From Panaeolus papilionaceus (lineage: Eukaryota; Basidiomycota; Agaricomycetes; Agaricales), in assembly GCA_015501605.1 (NCBI GenBank), contig JADNRZ010000018.1, positions 310,001 to 374,000 of the forward strand: 64,000 nucleotides of DNA, in the 5' to 3' direction. The notes beneath the pieces are model-generated. The model saw only the letters and a program-made list of their open reading frames with translations, ran no database searches and was not told the origin of the DNA. The position numbers and the translations under genes were made by a program. This document shows, piece by piece, positions 22,633 to 35,444 of the stretch (within the stretch, counting starts at the first letter, position 1; each line of letters begins with the position of its first letter).

Positions 22633-23703
22633 ATGTCAAGTAAGAACATAAAATGTATTGTCACATCGAGTTTCAATGCCAACTAATCTTATTTCTTATC
22701 CAATGTAGCACCAAAGACTGCACTCATTATCGGAGCAACAGGCCAGACGGGCCAACACGTTCTCAAGAGTCTCCTGGCATCCTCAGAGTTCTCTCGCGTT
22801 GCTGAGTATGGGCGAAGAGTAACGCCGGACAATGAAATTACTACTGGAAAGGAAAAGCTCGAGCAAAAGGTCATTGACTTTGAGAAACTCCAGGATTCGG
22901 ACTTGAAGAAGGGCAACTGGGATGTTGTATTTATCACGTATGTGTTCGGAATTCACGATATGATAAGTACTCCCTGGAGCGGTCAACTAAAACTACTATG
23001 AAGACTAGGCACTACGAAGGCAACTGCGGGGAGTGCAGAGGCGTTCGAGAAGATTGACAGAGAATATGTTATCAATGCAGCAAAAGAAGCCAAGTCTGAG
23101 GATCCATCTCATTCACAACGACTTGTTTACCTCTCTGTAAGCTTGTCTTTCATTGTTTCTTAATCCTCAACAACGTGTAGTTTACTTACACGCACGATAG
23201 TCAACGGGAGCCAATGCCAACTCCCCATTCCTTTATCCCAAGAGCAAAGGCTTGACAGAAATTGGCCTCGCTAAACTTGGTTACGCCGACACCATCGTCT
23301 TTCGTCCTGCTGCATTGGCTGGTACTCACCGCCAAGATGGCAGAATGGCTGAATCTGTTCTACTGTAAGCTGTCCTTGTATATATCTGCATAACTAGCGC
23401 CTACAACTAACATCCTTTGAATCATTTTTCTAGGAGCATTACTGGTGTTCTGTCTCGTTTCACCGACCGTCTGGAAATTAAGGTTCGCTCGTTATAGCTG
23501 CTTCAAGCCACTATATATAATGGTAACCAATCGTATTCCACACGCAGGTATCTGAACTTGGTCGCGCAATCGTCCACGCCGGTGCCCTGGGATCCAAATC
23601 CCTCCCTGCCAATATCAACGCAAAGGAAGAAGGTCCAGAAGGTGCAAAGTTCACCGTCATCGACAACCCTGGATCACTCAAGCTTGCGGCATCCAATAAC
23701 TAA
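22633..23703 (+). CDS. FMP52-like NAD(P)-binding oxidoreductase (SDR fold)
   Basis: The first exon is only 7 nt (22633-22639, ATG TCA A), joined to 22709-22937 and further exons, giving roughly 245 aa. It reads TPKTALIIGATGQTGQHVL, where GATGQTG is the dinucleotide-binding loop. LVYLSSTGAN and FLYPKSKG give the Ser and YxxxK of an atypical short-chain dehydrogenase, and FRPAALAGTHR follows. The pattern matches yeast Fmp52 and animal TIP30/HTATIP2. Fmp52 is associated with the mitochondrial outer membrane; its substrate is not known. The exon 3 start (after atgaag, before ACTAGG) was chosen because it restores ITLGTTKATAGS. The gene follows the F-box gene by about 240 bp on the same strand. 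Confidence 0.82.
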
Positions 23704-24808
23704 TGTATTGCAATTTCTATTGATTACTTACGTCTCTATTAGTGGTCTTCCTCGCGCCTCACCTATTCCGCATGTTTTTGCAGTCATGGAGGAGAAACTC
23801 ACACAAAATGAATTGACCTCAAGTAAATTACTTCGAATGTTATGTACTAGTTCAACAATGAGGTAAAACGTTCCCTCAACATCCCCTTGCCCAAATGTAA
23901 GGGTCGTATTCAACTTGCATAATCAAGAGAGAGGAAAAGGCAATGTGATTGTCATTTTAGAGATATCGATACAGACTCGGCGGCGACATAGATTAACGAG
24001 CTCAGAATAAGTAATAAGTTAAGGCAACAAGAAAAACCGGAATGAATGTGTTGTATTGTAAGAATGCGATATAAATGGACGCTAATAAAGGAGTGTGTCA
24101 TAAGGATTTTTAGCATGTGAACGAGTGAGCATGTTAGAAAGGAAAAATTGTAGAAATAGAAATAGAGCGAGCGGGACAGGGAATGAGACATGTGGTGATT
24201 TGTACACTGCGGAGAGGATTAGGAAGGGTTTATAAATAATAGATGAAGAGATTTGTAGGTTGGAAATAGAAAATAGGAATGGGATAATGAGGATGGGTGT
24301 GGGCAAGGGAGTCCAGCTTCAAGCGGTATTGTTGTACAAGAAGAGAGTACAAATCACCATGCTCGTAACGTTGTCAAGGAAGATAAGGCGGCTTTGGATG
24401 AATGAAATAATTGAACGGGGATGTGGATGGTGAGTGGGACGGGAGATTGATGTTGGAAGGCGTGAATGTAGGGGTTTCCTTGTGTGAGAAGGACGATGAG
24501 GTCTAGGAGTTTGATTGGAGGGAGTTGGGCAAGATTTGGGTATAGTTACACACTAATATTTAGACAATAGCAATAGAGGGTATGAAAGCGAGAAGAGAAG
24601 TGAAAAACAAATGCAATGATGGTATCAGACGAAACGACGTGGTATGAAGGGGATAGCAACGATAGAAAAGTAAAGAAAAAGACAAGAGCATGACTGCAAT
24701 GATTGTATTCGCATAAGTCATAGTGTGCGATCAGTAAAGCAAAGGGATAGGGATAGCAATTTGAAGAAGTGCAGAAAAACCAAGAAGAAATATGTTTTCA
24801 TCGGGCAC
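23704..24808. other. Intergenic region between convergent genes, purine-rich on the plus strand
   Basis: About 1.1 kb between stop codons. From roughly 23930 to 24790 the plus strand is strongly enriched in A and G, so the 3' region of the minus-strand gene is pyrimidine rich if transcribed. No gene is supported. Confidence 0.5.
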
Positions 24809-27340
24809 TTATCCGCTGCGCCTTGACGTTAGACCTTGCGCCTTGGTATTGAAAAGAGGCAACGACACAGAGTATCTCTTCGTCAGTGTCTTTAACTTAT
24901 TCATCGTTGCGCTCTTCATCATCAAACTCTGCCTCGTCGCCGAACTGGATGTTGCTGAAGGGGGTTCCTGCTCAGATGACTGTCGTTGTAAGGACGGTGA
25001 AACAGTTGACAACCTCAGAGGGACACCCACACTCGCCGTAGTACTTGGTCTAAGGTCCGAACTCGAAGTTATAACTGTTGGGTCAGACTGACTCGCAGAT
25101 GTTCCAGCTGCAGCTACCTTCTTTGTGTCTGCGTTCATCCACATAGATGGGATGGTCTTGGAGGGGTCTTTGGGAGGTGGTCGTGGGGAAGTGTCAGCGA
25201 AATACATTTCCGCGAACGTTTGGTTAACTGGGGGCGTCCTTGGAACGAGCATGATTTCCCCGCCAGGCGTCGAGTTCCATGACCTGACATACAGATCGTC
25301 TGCACCTCGACCGTGGTCCTTGTACTCCGTTGCTGTTGTGCGAGGGGAGCGACCAGTAGTGCAAACTGTGTCGAGACTGGCTTGTCGTCGCAGAGACGGC
25401 GAACGTGGAGCGGTGGTGTCAAACTGTAGCAGCATAGACGAGGCGCGAGTAGCCGATGGATGCAGTGTGGAATTCGCCGCAGATGAAAACTGAATAGGAA
25501 TTTCTGGAACGGGCGGCTGATCGTCAGATGCGGGTGACTTGGCCCGGTTTCCGTTGCTTGGTCTGCGGATGTGGCTTGTACTGAGACGCAAACTTCCTTG
25601 AGAGGCACGGTGGCTTCGTCTCTTTGCAGCCTGAACGGAATTGCTGTGGTTCCCCTCCTGAGTACGACCACTGCGGTAACTTTTTGCACTACGCGTACTA
25701 CGCACGCTGACGGTATCAGGTACGTCTTCAGCTTCCGTCTCCTTAGCCCTCAGGTGGACAGGCGGGAATGTGAAGTTTGGTGCTAGAGGGGAGATAGGTC
25801 CGCTTTCTGCGTTTCTTGGGGGTGAGCTGTTGGGGGTAACTGTTACAGCCATAAGTGTTGGAGACATAGGAGCTGATAAACGGCGGACATGTGCAGACGG
25901 TGTCGGTACTGGCACGACTTCAGCCATTTCGATGATCCCCTCCTCGTCGGCATTGATAGCAGCCTCATAGTCATCTAGCTCCTGCGCCATTTTTTCTGCC
26001 TCTTTCCAAGCATCCTCCAGCTCAGCTTCAAGTTGGGTAATCCTCTCTTTGGTGGCTTTTAAATCGGCTGTACGTCGAGCATAACTCCCATTAAGCTAAA
26101 TCGAAGAGAATAAAGTATTAATATTGTGGAACATGTCTACCAATTAAGCACACATACCTTACGCAAAGCAATAGCCAGAGCACTACCCGAGTGAATGTCC
26201 ATCAGTCTGTGGATCTGTCCAATTTGATCGGTGATGTTGATAACTTCTGCGAGATGTTGATCACATTCTCCAATTGTTTCTGCCAACTGAGATGTCAACT
26301 TGCTGACGACCGAGGTACCATCCGCATCTTTTTGTGGACCCGATGACGTCGAATTGAGAGCCTGGAAGAGCATTGCACGTCGATGACACAAGAACCGATA
26401 CTTCGACTGAGTGACAAGCCGTAGGTTGTCCAGACGTTCAAGTTCGGCAGGTAGCACCTTGTCAAGGTTTTCTAAAGTGACAAGACGTATAGACGATTCG
26501 TGTGCTGACCCACGAATCGCACGCGACACGATGGTTTGCAGTTCATCAGAGTCAACGGTCCCTGCACGAACATGAGTTAAAGGGTGATGACAGGAAAAGA
26601 CGTAATTCCTTACACAAGGCAGCGTCGAGGGGAAGACTTTTCCACTGGATGGGCGTGCTTTCGAACTTTACGGCTTGTGGGATCGTGAGTTTTGGTTGTA
26701 CTACTGGAGTGGTGGACACGACACGGGGGTTATTTCTAATTGGTAAAGGCGCTGGTTCCAACGGTGGCGATATCTCTGGGGATGGGACTTCAGGCAGGTC
26801 TTCAACTTCAACCTCAGCAGGCCTGGGACGTTCCACCGCGTGTACTGGAGGTGTTTCTGTCTCTTCCTCCTCTTCCTCTTCTATCTCCTCCTGTTGTGGC
26901 TGCTCAATTTCTGGTTCTGACTCCGCTTCAGACTGAACCTCATCTTCCTCGAATTCGGAAGCACAAATTGGCAACTCGAATTCCTCCGAAATGGGTGTTG
27001 ACGTGGGTGCTGTTAGTCTATTATCTTCAATGTAACTCGGTGCAACCTCTGCTTCTGGCTCAGGCGATGAGCGCAACTCCTCTGCGAGTGCCGGCAGCGA
27101 TTTTCGATCAGAGCGCCCAAATGAGGTGACTGAAGCTGGAGACATTGGTGGACTAGAAATTGAGTGCGATCCAAATTCTGGTAGATCTAAATTATTGTTT
27201 TGTTGAGGTGACACGGACGTGAAGCTGTTGTCTGAAAGATGAGAAGCCCTATTTCCTTGACGCCCCCTTGGGCCCATTGGATGAGGGCGATTGAGTAGTG
27301 AGCTCGCCCGCGAGCTCCTTAAGCTGGCTACATCTGACAT
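24809..27340 (-). CDS. Uncharacterised coiled-coil protein with Ser-rich flanks
   Basis: About four exons encode roughly 790 aa. The first exon (27340 to about 26607) is Ser/Pro rich with an acidic Glu run around residue 160. The splice to LWTVDSDELQTIVSRAIRGS restores frame. Next comes a helical core: LDKVLPAELERLDNLRL, SKYRFLCHRRAMLFQAL, SALAIALRKLNGSYARRT and ITQLEAELEDAWKEAEKM, which looks like coiled coil. The last exon (from about 26035) is disordered, Ser/Thr/Pro rich and basic at the end. I recall the core as conserved in other agaricomycete hypothetical proteins, but I know of no named domain or function. The architecture suggests a cytoskeletal or polarity scaffold, which is conjecture. 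Confidence 0.65.
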
Positions 27341-28510
27341 GATTTAATAAAAGTGAATTGTTAGCAGATTTTGAAGTCGTCGGGTTATCAATAAGTATTG
27401 GAGTTCGTGAAGAAGGGAAGAGCTAAGGAAACATTTGTTTGTTGGAAAGAGAAGCAAAGGGGGATTAATGCTATTTCGGAAAACCAAGCAGTGCGTGCTG
27501 TCTTTTCGTGGGAAATCAAATCAACAGTCAAACAGGCTAACATAATCCTTTCCCCGCCTTTTCTTGTTCCTTAAATTTCATTTTAAATTAATTATTAAAT
27601 TCGTTCGGATGCAAAGACTCCTTGGTTACACTCCTGTATACCTTGTCCTCAGCTTTGAACAATAAAAAATTATAATAATCTATGTACAAGATGTCTAGTC
27701 ACACATCAACCTCGATGAGTTATTTGATCCGTTCTACACTCCCTCTCTGGTTAGCTCAGTGGGTCAGCCAATGACGTGGATCCCCGTCCAACGTCCAGCA
27801 GACCTTTCTGTCTAAAGTGGCGTTCAAGAATCATGTCAAATTATTCCTGGAGAAAACCTACTACTTTAGTACTTACACCACTGTTGATGAAATCGTCTGA
27901 TGTTGCCAGCGTTTCGATTTTATAGTGAAACATGGTAGTGAGTTGATCATCAATCATCAAGCCTTCATGTTTGGCGGCTAAGGAATGGATACTTATGTTG
28001 CACAGGTTGTTGTCAGGAATAACATATCATACCTTATTCCAATGCTTATGATCATGAATTTGATACCCGGAAGTAAGCCTTCCAAGAACAAATCGTCTAA
28101 CCTATGTTTTTCGTAGAGCCCGTATGGTTCATTTCGATGCATGTACCCGAAAAACCCATGCGAAACATATACTTCAATTATACTTCTCAATCGTCTTCAC
28201 AGAATTTGCTTCGATATGTTCAGTTTTGCATGCTAGGCACTAGGCGACCGCTCTGGGATGAGGCCCATCAATCCCCGCAAGGACCCTTGGCGGCTCTGTA
28301 AGTAAGCGTCTTGGAATAGGAAGTCGACGAGCCACGCTCCAACAAGAGACTAAAAATAACTCTCATTTCTTGTGTCCGAATTCCCAACGACTCCCGCGCT
28401 GCCATTTCCAAGCGGAATAGTATGGATACATATCAAGTGGGCTATTAAATCTACTTCTCCTTTGTTCCCCATACCAATCACGGGAATCCTTCCGCTCGAC
28501 ACGCAATCCG
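27341..28510. other. Divergent intergenic region, no gene recognised
   Basis: About 1.2 kb between the starts of the minus-strand coiled-coil gene and the plus-strand transporter. At 27753-27767 TAGCTCAGTGGGTCA looks like a pol III A box and at 27822 GCGTTCAAGAATC is a poor B box, but no tRNA fold is possible. Short open frames (minus 27993-28190, plus 28104-28301) are not recognisable. Confidence 0.4.
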
Positions 28511-31128
28511 ATGGAGGACCATACGATTTCAGGTTTAGATAGCGCCCAAAAGGAAGCATCAAACCGTAGTACAGACAGTAGGCAATCAGAATCGGATTCA
28601 CATGTAATCAAGGAGAAGGAAGAGGATGCAAGCGTGGAACGTCAGAGTGATGTCGAGTCCAAGGCTTTCGATGAAACACTCTTGGGGACCCCAGCAGAGA
28701 AAAGGCTCATTCGAAAACTCGACTTTGCTTTGTTGCCCCTATTCACTTTAGTATGTGCGTCAAATATGGATATTCGTCTTCTGTTTTTGTTCTTGATGTT
28801 CAACTTTTTAAACTCGGGCCACTGCAGATTGCTGTAATTTCATTGACAGGTACGTTCTCGCACGTCATTTCTCTCCAGAATCATCTGCATCATTAAATGG
28901 GATCTTACTTCGGTGATATTGTTATCTCCAGGACAGCTATAGGTGCGTTCCTGAATAATAATACTTCACGTCGACTCGTCAATTTACTAGCGTCTGTTTC
29001 ATTACGGATTGAAAGGCAATGCTCGCATCGCAGGTGAGTGAGTTCATGCCTCATTGAATTTGGATTGCTGATGCCGTCAAAGGTCTTGAGAAAGACCTCG
29101 GGATGAAGGGCTTGGACTTCAATAAATCACTGACGGTGTTCTACGTTTTCGTGAGTTTATCAGAGTCATGCTCATTGACATGGAACGCCTTCATTGACAC
29201 GTGTGTCATGCGTGTAGTATATTTTAGTTGAGGTCCCGTCAAACCTAGCTCTAAAGCGCTTTGGGTCCATTTGGATTGCATTCCTTGTTTTCAGTTTTGG
29301 CGTAATTGCTCTCGGGACCGCATTCGTGAAGAGTTATGCAGGTCTCGTGGTTACGAGGGTGTTTTTAGGGCTTGCGGAGGGTGGAACTTTGGTGAGTCTC
29401 CGAAATATTTATTTATTCAGCAGGTTATCCATTTATTTGTCCTTTTGACAGTCCGGGTTGGTCTACTGTCTATCACGGGTGCGTTGTGCTACTCTCTCTC
29501 AGCGGTCCTCGTGTTTAATTCGGTTTCCCAGTATTATCGCCGGCACGAGCTAGTATGGAGGATAGGCATATTTTTCGGCTTATCTCCCTCCCTTGCCGGA
29601 GCATGTACGACGTTTGTTATCAAGCTTTCGACATTTGACTGACATTCACGCAGTCGGAGGCTTGTTAGCCTCTGGTCTCCTGTCAGTAAATGATATTGGA
29701 AGCCTTAACAGGTGGAGAAAGGTATGCATTCAACTGCATGTCTTCGAACATAATTTGTGATTGAGGTACATGCAGATATTTCTTATCGAGGGAATTATCA
29801 CGATGGGAATCGGTCTCTTCCTCATGTTTTTTATGCCTGGCGATCCAACAACCACAAAGTTATTAAATGAGGAAGAACGTGCAATTGCCATTACGAGGTT
29901 AGATGCTGACAATGCTATAAAGACGAGAGGGAAAATGGAACGCACGACGATGAAGTTGGTTTGGCACTCGATGAATTTTAATGTGAGCACCACAAAAAAG
30001 TGGAGATAAGTATATTCTGATTATGCTTCTAGACAATGCTATGCTCCACTGCATACATGTTGATTAACATTTCCTTCCAAGGGTTAAGTTTATTTTTACC
30101 CACTGTTATAAACTCCTGTGAGTTCGATCATCAAACTCTGTTTCGTCAATGTATTGACGACGTGGAACATTGGGTATATGTTAGTGGGACACTTCAGTAA
30201 GCCTCTCATATCATAACAATGCACATCACATTCCAATGTATACATGCTCTAGCAACTGTCGAGGCCCAACTTCGAACAGTGCCACCATTTCTTGTTGGGG
30301 CTGTATGGGCGCTAATCTGTGCTTACATGAGTTTCCATTTTAACCAACGATGCATCCCCATCATTTTGTCTGTGTTGTTGATGGTGATTGGGTACGCATT
30401 GGCTGTTGGGACTGTCAATGCGCATGCTAGGTGAGCTATTTTTATTTGTTTTTACTTCTTGTTAAGACCTCAATTTGCTATGCATAAATGAGGTATGCGG
30501 CGTGCTTCTTCGCTGTGGCGGGGGGTGGTCCGAGCGCCCCATTAGTAAGTTCGCGCTTCTTGCACTGTATCTTAATGCCGAGTTTTTCTGAACATAAATA
30601 GTATCTTACGTGGGGCACCGACAATGCGGCTCCAGAGACTATGCGGGCTGTGGCTACTGCGCTAATTCCAGGTGAGCTTGAACCTCCTCTTGGATCTGCA
30701 AACTCACTCTTACTCGCCTTGAAATAGGACTAGGACAAATTGGCGCAATAATCGCGTGAGTTTTGCATACCCTTTTATATTTATCCTGAGCTGATTCATT
30801 GATCCCTACCCCCAAAATTAAATCGACGAAAATTTTGCATCCACATGTGTGACACCCATGAACTCAACTTGAACCGTCTTCCTAAATTAAATGAACCAGC
30901 GTATGGACATATCTTCCGTCGGATGCACCGAATTACCACAAGGGCAACTCATTAAACCTTGCGACGAGCTGCGCGGTTTGCGTGATCACTGCCTTGGGGG
31001 GACTATATATCCGTTGGGAGAACAAAAAACGCGATCGGGGGGAACGGGATCGGAGATTGGAGGATAAAACGAAGGAGGAAATTGAGCAGCTTGGATATTT
31101 ACACCCAAATTTCCGATACCAGATGTAA
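28511..31128 (+). CDS. MFS transporter, Dal5-like anion:cation symporter family
   Basis: A many-exon gene of roughly 500 aa. An acidic, Ser-rich N-terminal tail is followed by LIRKLDFALLPLFTLVYCCNFIDRTAIGNARIAGLEKDLGM, the first helix and signature of the Dal5/allantoate permease-like branch. Then come VFYILVEVPSNLALKRFGS, LAEGGTLSGLVYCLSRYY, WRIGIFFGLSPSLAGAFGGL, a central loop with DADNAIKTRG, and six further helices to GQIGAIIAVWTYLPSDAPNY. The end KEEIEQLGYLHPNFRYQM is typical of the family tail. Family members move small carboxylates, vitamins, ureides or peptides with protons; the substrate here cannot be read from sequence. The first splice uses the donor gtgcgt rather than gtatgt, because only that rebuilds the NFIDRTAIGNA motif. 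It precedes the cardiolipin synthase gene by 123 bp. Confidence 0.83.
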
Positions 31129-31251
31129 TATTTACATTTACGCTTCCAAACCTTTTTACATAGAGGGGAGAGGCTCGCCTGTCCGGCCCGTGGTCGTGTG
31201 TAAGATGCTGAGAGATGCCGCGCAGAGTTTTCGCACGCGAGAGCTGAAACG

Positions 31252-32392
31252 ATGTTCACACCAACTACCATTCGTTCCGCGCGCGTCATTCAGTTTTCGC
31301 GTCTCCTACCATGTCGGTCAACTCAAAGATACTTTCTTGTATCCCAGAAATGGAATATACCACATAAACCTGTACAATCACTACGTGTTTTCCCATCTCG
31401 CTCGTTCTTTACTTCATCTTGGCGGCAAGCGGAACGAACACCATCACAGCCGGAGGAGTCCGTTTCGTCGAAGGAGACAAAGCCGTCAATACGAGAAAAC
31501 ATCTACACAATACCTAACCTTCTTACTGTGTCTCGTATTCTTTCATGTCCAATCTTGGGATGGTCGATATTGGATGGCAATTACCATCTTGCTACAGGTT
31601 TGCTGGTTTACGCTGGTTTGACGGACTGGGTGAGCCTCAATCTTGTCGCTTTCCTATCGGCTTGCTGAACAACGAGTCGTGCTCTGAAGGTGGACGGTTA
31701 CTTGGCTAGAAGATATAATATGTCATCTGTGCTGGGGACTATTCTCGATCCCGCAGCCGACAAGATGTTGATGACCACATTAACAGTCACTCTCACAATG
31801 CAGAATCTCATTCCAGGTAATTTTGGGTGGTTTTTCCATGTAAATTCTTATTCTGACTAGTCATAGTACCACTAGCTATTATTATTCTCGGTCGCGATGT
31901 TCTACTGAGTCTTTCAGCATTCTGGATTCGTTACTCAACACTGCCGCACCCTGTACGTCATCGTTTGCCAAGTTGCAATCTCCACACCTGACCGAATGTA
32001 TGGTTCTTGCAGAAAACCTGGTCACGATATTGGGACTTTTCTCTGCCGTCTGCTGAGGTTCGGCCAACTACAATCAGTAAGGTAGGGCTTTTTTTGTCTA
32101 TTTTCATTAGGCAGTTACTAAGGCAGTTTGGGCAAATAGGTCAACACAGCTTTACAGCTCCTTCTGATGGGAACAACAACCATCAGTCCCATTTTACCCT
32201 TTGACGCCCATCTCGGCCTGCAAGGCTTACAGTACGTCCATGACATTGCCGCTTTACCCAGGCTAGGCTACTGATGTATATTTTAGGTGGATTGTTGCGA
32301 CCACTACCATTTGGAGTGGCATGTCTTATGTCTTCACAAAAGATGCTGTTCGCATCGTTTCTCAAAGTCGACCACCTTCCCCTAAACCATAA
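31252..32392 (+). CDS. CRD1: Cardiolipin synthase (CMP-forming), mitochondrial
   Basis: About six exons encode roughly 286 aa. The Arg/Ser-rich N-terminus (MFTPTTIRSARVIQFSRL) is consistent with a mitochondrial targeting sequence. NIYTIPNLLTVSRILSCPIL opens the CDP-alcohol phosphatidyltransferase domain, and the catalytic signature is complete: DGYLARRYNM then GTILDPAADK, fitting DG-x2-AR-x8-G-x3-D-x3-D. AEVRPTTISKVNTALQL is a second block specific to eukaryotic cardiolipin synthases. Several membrane helices follow. The enzyme joins CDP-diacylglycerol and phosphatidylglycerol to make cardiolipin in the inner mitochondrial membrane. The stop TAA is at 32390-32392, only 69 bp from the stop of the convergent monooxygenase gene, so the 3' UTRs probably overlap. 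Confidence 0.87.
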
Positions 32393-32461
32393 TTTATATC
32401 TGAATATAATTTGTAAAAACTGGACCCCAGCGTTTGATTCTACTATTTGTGTGCGAGACAT

Positions 32462-34334
32462 TTATGCTGATGTTGCCTCAATGTTAGCACGCGTGGCAGC
32501 CTTCCTTCGTTTACTACGACTAAGATGTGGAGAGTCATCCTCGTTTCTGATAGAATAAAGGGGGTCGGCCATCGGGTCCTTCTCGACTTGAGAGAAACCG
32601 TTTCCGAGGAATGAAAAGCGGTTCTCCTTGTAACGGAAATCGAAATCCTCGTATCGAGGCTCAGCTATGGCTTCCAGGTACTGGAGTGCACTACCGGGCC
32701 ATATTGCTACTACCTTCCCTGATACCGTGTTGGATTTGTACCAGGAGCGACAATTTTGCACCCAAACTGTCCCTTGCATGAACTTGTCACGATAGGCAGC
32801 CAGCTCTTGGACCGCTTCTTCTTTTGGCGACATGGAGTGGATGTTCTCGGTCTGCCATCTGTCAACCAATTTGAGGATGTAATCTGCCTGAGCCTCTGTT
32901 ACATGGCATTGGGATAAGGGCTCGCAACTTCAACAGAGACCATCCACTTACCGAAAGGTACGACTGTCGGACCAGAATTGACAGGAGTTCCGGGACCTAA
33001 CATTGTGAAATAGTTGGGGAAACCAGCGACTGCCATCCCAAAGTACCCATTAGGTTCGTCTTTCCAGACTTGGTCCAGTCGTTGACCCTTTAGCCCGATT
33101 ATAGGGAAGCGAGGCTTGTACGAAGTGTCGAAGCCGGTGGCACAAACAATGATGTCGACAGGGTGCTCGTCATCTTTCTCCGACACGCAGCCCAGTTCTG
33201 TGATGCTCTTGATAGGTCCAGTGACAATGGTGACTTTATCCGATGCCAGAGTCTCGAGGTAGTTTATGCCTGGACTGATTCGTCGGCATCCAACGCCCCA
33301 TTTGGGAATGAGAAACTCGTGTAGTGTCTCGTCGGGAAACTTCTCCTTGATGATACTGGTCATGGATTCGACGGCAGCTTTTTGCTCAGGAGAGTCAGCG
33401 AAATAGACTCTCAGCAGTTTAGTCAGGTCCCGGCCAACGTCTTTCCTGTAGTTGAGGTGCGCTTTGGGATCCTTCTTGAAGTTGTCAATCTCTTCTTGCG
33501 TATAAAGTCGCTGCTTGGCTCCAAATAGTGGAGCTATCCAAGTTGGGGAGCGAATGAAGTGGGTGATTTTCGAGGCCTGAGGAGCAAGGGCCGGGAGTAT
33601 CTGAACCCCAGATGAACTGTGAGGCAGGCTTAGCGTCACACAAAGTCGACGTGAGTATTCGAACCAAGGACTTACCCATTACCAATCACAGCAATGTGCT
33701 TGTTAGTGAAATCCACAGTATGATCCCAGTTCGCGGTGTGGACAATCGGGCCTTTGAATGTACGCAGCCCTGGAATGTCGGGCCATCTCCAAGTGTTGAA
33801 AACGCCGCTGGCATTAACAAGGATGTGGCAAGTATCCTGGACAGTGCTTCCGTCATCGAGTCGCTCGACCTCGACATTCCACCTTCCGTCGTTGTCGTTC
33901 CAGCCTGCACCGATTATTTTATGATTGAATTTGATGTGCTTCTTCAGGTCGTATTTTTCCGCGAATGAATTGAGATAGTCAAAGATCTCTTTGCCACTGG
34001 AGTACATAGCGGACCAGTCTGCTTTTGGCTCGAACGAGTAGGTATAAGAATGAGATGGGACATCGCAGGTTAATCTGGACGACATGAGTGGGTTTATTTA
34101 CTCTTCAAGACTACGAGCTAAAATGGCCTACCCTGGATAGGTATTCTCAAACCATGTTCCACCCACACCCTCATTTTTCTCGTAAATGACGAGCTCGAAG
34201 TTCTCAAAGGAACGGCGCAGCTTGTACGCAAGAATCAGTCCACATACCCCGGCACCGATGCAGATAATTTTGACGAAGCGCTCGTCGTGGATAGGCTTTG
34301 ACAGGCGAGAATGGTCGAATTCCGCTATGGACAT
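32462..34334 (-). CDS. FAD-dependent monooxygenase, Baeyer-Villiger type (copy 1)
   Basis: Four main exons encode about 580 aa. The N-terminal FAD fingerprint is ICIGAGVCGLILAYKL, followed by GGTWFENTYPG and DVPSHSYTYSF. FKGPIVHTANWD matches the FxGxxxHxxxW fingerprint of Baeyer-Villiger and related flavin monooxygenases. A second Rossmann motif for NADPH (IAVIGNGSSG) spans the intron near 33610-33680, and CATGFDTSYKPRFP is the late ATG motif. The C-terminal part contains SWYKSN and WPGSALQYLEA. Relatives include 4-hydroxyacetophenone monooxygenases and fungal secondary-metabolism enzymes. They insert oxygen into ketones or hydroxylate, and the substrate here is unknown. It has the same exon layout and about the same length as the neighbouring copy at 35.4-37.4 kb, so a tandem duplication is likely. 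Confidence 0.85.
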
Positions 34335-35444
34335 TGTAATTTAGATAATATTATCTGGGTACAGAATGCTACACGGACGACTATGTAAGAGCATTCGAGC
34401 AGGCGCTAAAAACACGTATGCAGTTTGGCAACGCTCACTGTACACGTACATGGTAGTGAATTGACTACACTGGATTACGGAGCTTCCTAATCTCAGCCAC
34501 TTGGTTCCAAAAGAAGCTGACGAACGAAAGCCAAACTTTTGGTGGCCAAAACTATTCAAAACAATGGTCTTATGTCTTTCTGATGTGTCATAGCACCTAA
34601 GGTTCGGGATCGAAAGGTTAACGTTCGCAATAAACCATTCTCCGTGTGGCCCGAAACTTCATTGCATCTGCTTCCTTGCACCCCGCGTGTGTTTTCGAAC
34701 CCTTGCGAAGGAGAATGGTATTGAAGAGCTTCCGGGTGGTTTGTCAGACTACAGCACTTCTCCCAGAGTGCTCGACAAATCCGAGTGACATGGGTGGGAT
34801 GCGCCATGTGTTTTGGTCATACAACATATGTAAAATATGTCAACGCTTGCGAAATGCAAGGTTAAAAATAAGTTAGTGGTGGTACCGATTATGATTCATG
34901 AAGTCCTCAATGCAACTTGTTAGTGGAAGCTTTGTAAAGACTCGGAGCTACAGATTACTGACCAATGACTAGTGACTCCGTTCGGTGCGTTGGGATGAAG
35001 ATGAATTCTCCTTTCTATGCGGAATACAGCGCAATATGCATAATACACCTAAATTTAATCCACAAACCGCGGAATTTATACCTTAGAATCAGTCAGCCTT
35101 TGCGCAATGGGCTTCGAAAGGCCGCCGAAGCGCCAACCGGTGTCCTTTGGGCAGCGACCAAAGTACTATTTTAAAAGGATTATTAGCAAAGGGTCTTATG
35201 TCACTTCTTATTCACTCCCTCAGCTCCATGCTTCGACACTTACGATTCGAACATCGGGGTATATTTAATCGCCGTGGGCTCGCAGCATTTCCTGGAAATT
35301 TCACATGGATATCAACTTGCTTCGTCAAAGCTTCCCAGTGGCAGAAGATCTCTTGTGAGCTAAATATACATATACGTGGAAGTACAATCAAGCATTGTAA
35401 ATCGTTGTGATTAAAGGTTCGGGGATCATAGTGTTTGCGCTGTG
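34335..35444. other. Spacer between the two monooxygenase genes
   Basis: About 1.1 kb that should hold the promoter of the downstream copy and the 3' UTR of the upstream one. Small open frames are present on both strands, none recognisable. No repeat flanking the duplicated genes was seen by eye. Confidence 0.45.

Noticed and set aside
27745..27840. Candidate tRNA gene
   Set aside because: Only the A-box-like part is convincing. No anticodon arm or T arm pairs, and the B box is poor.
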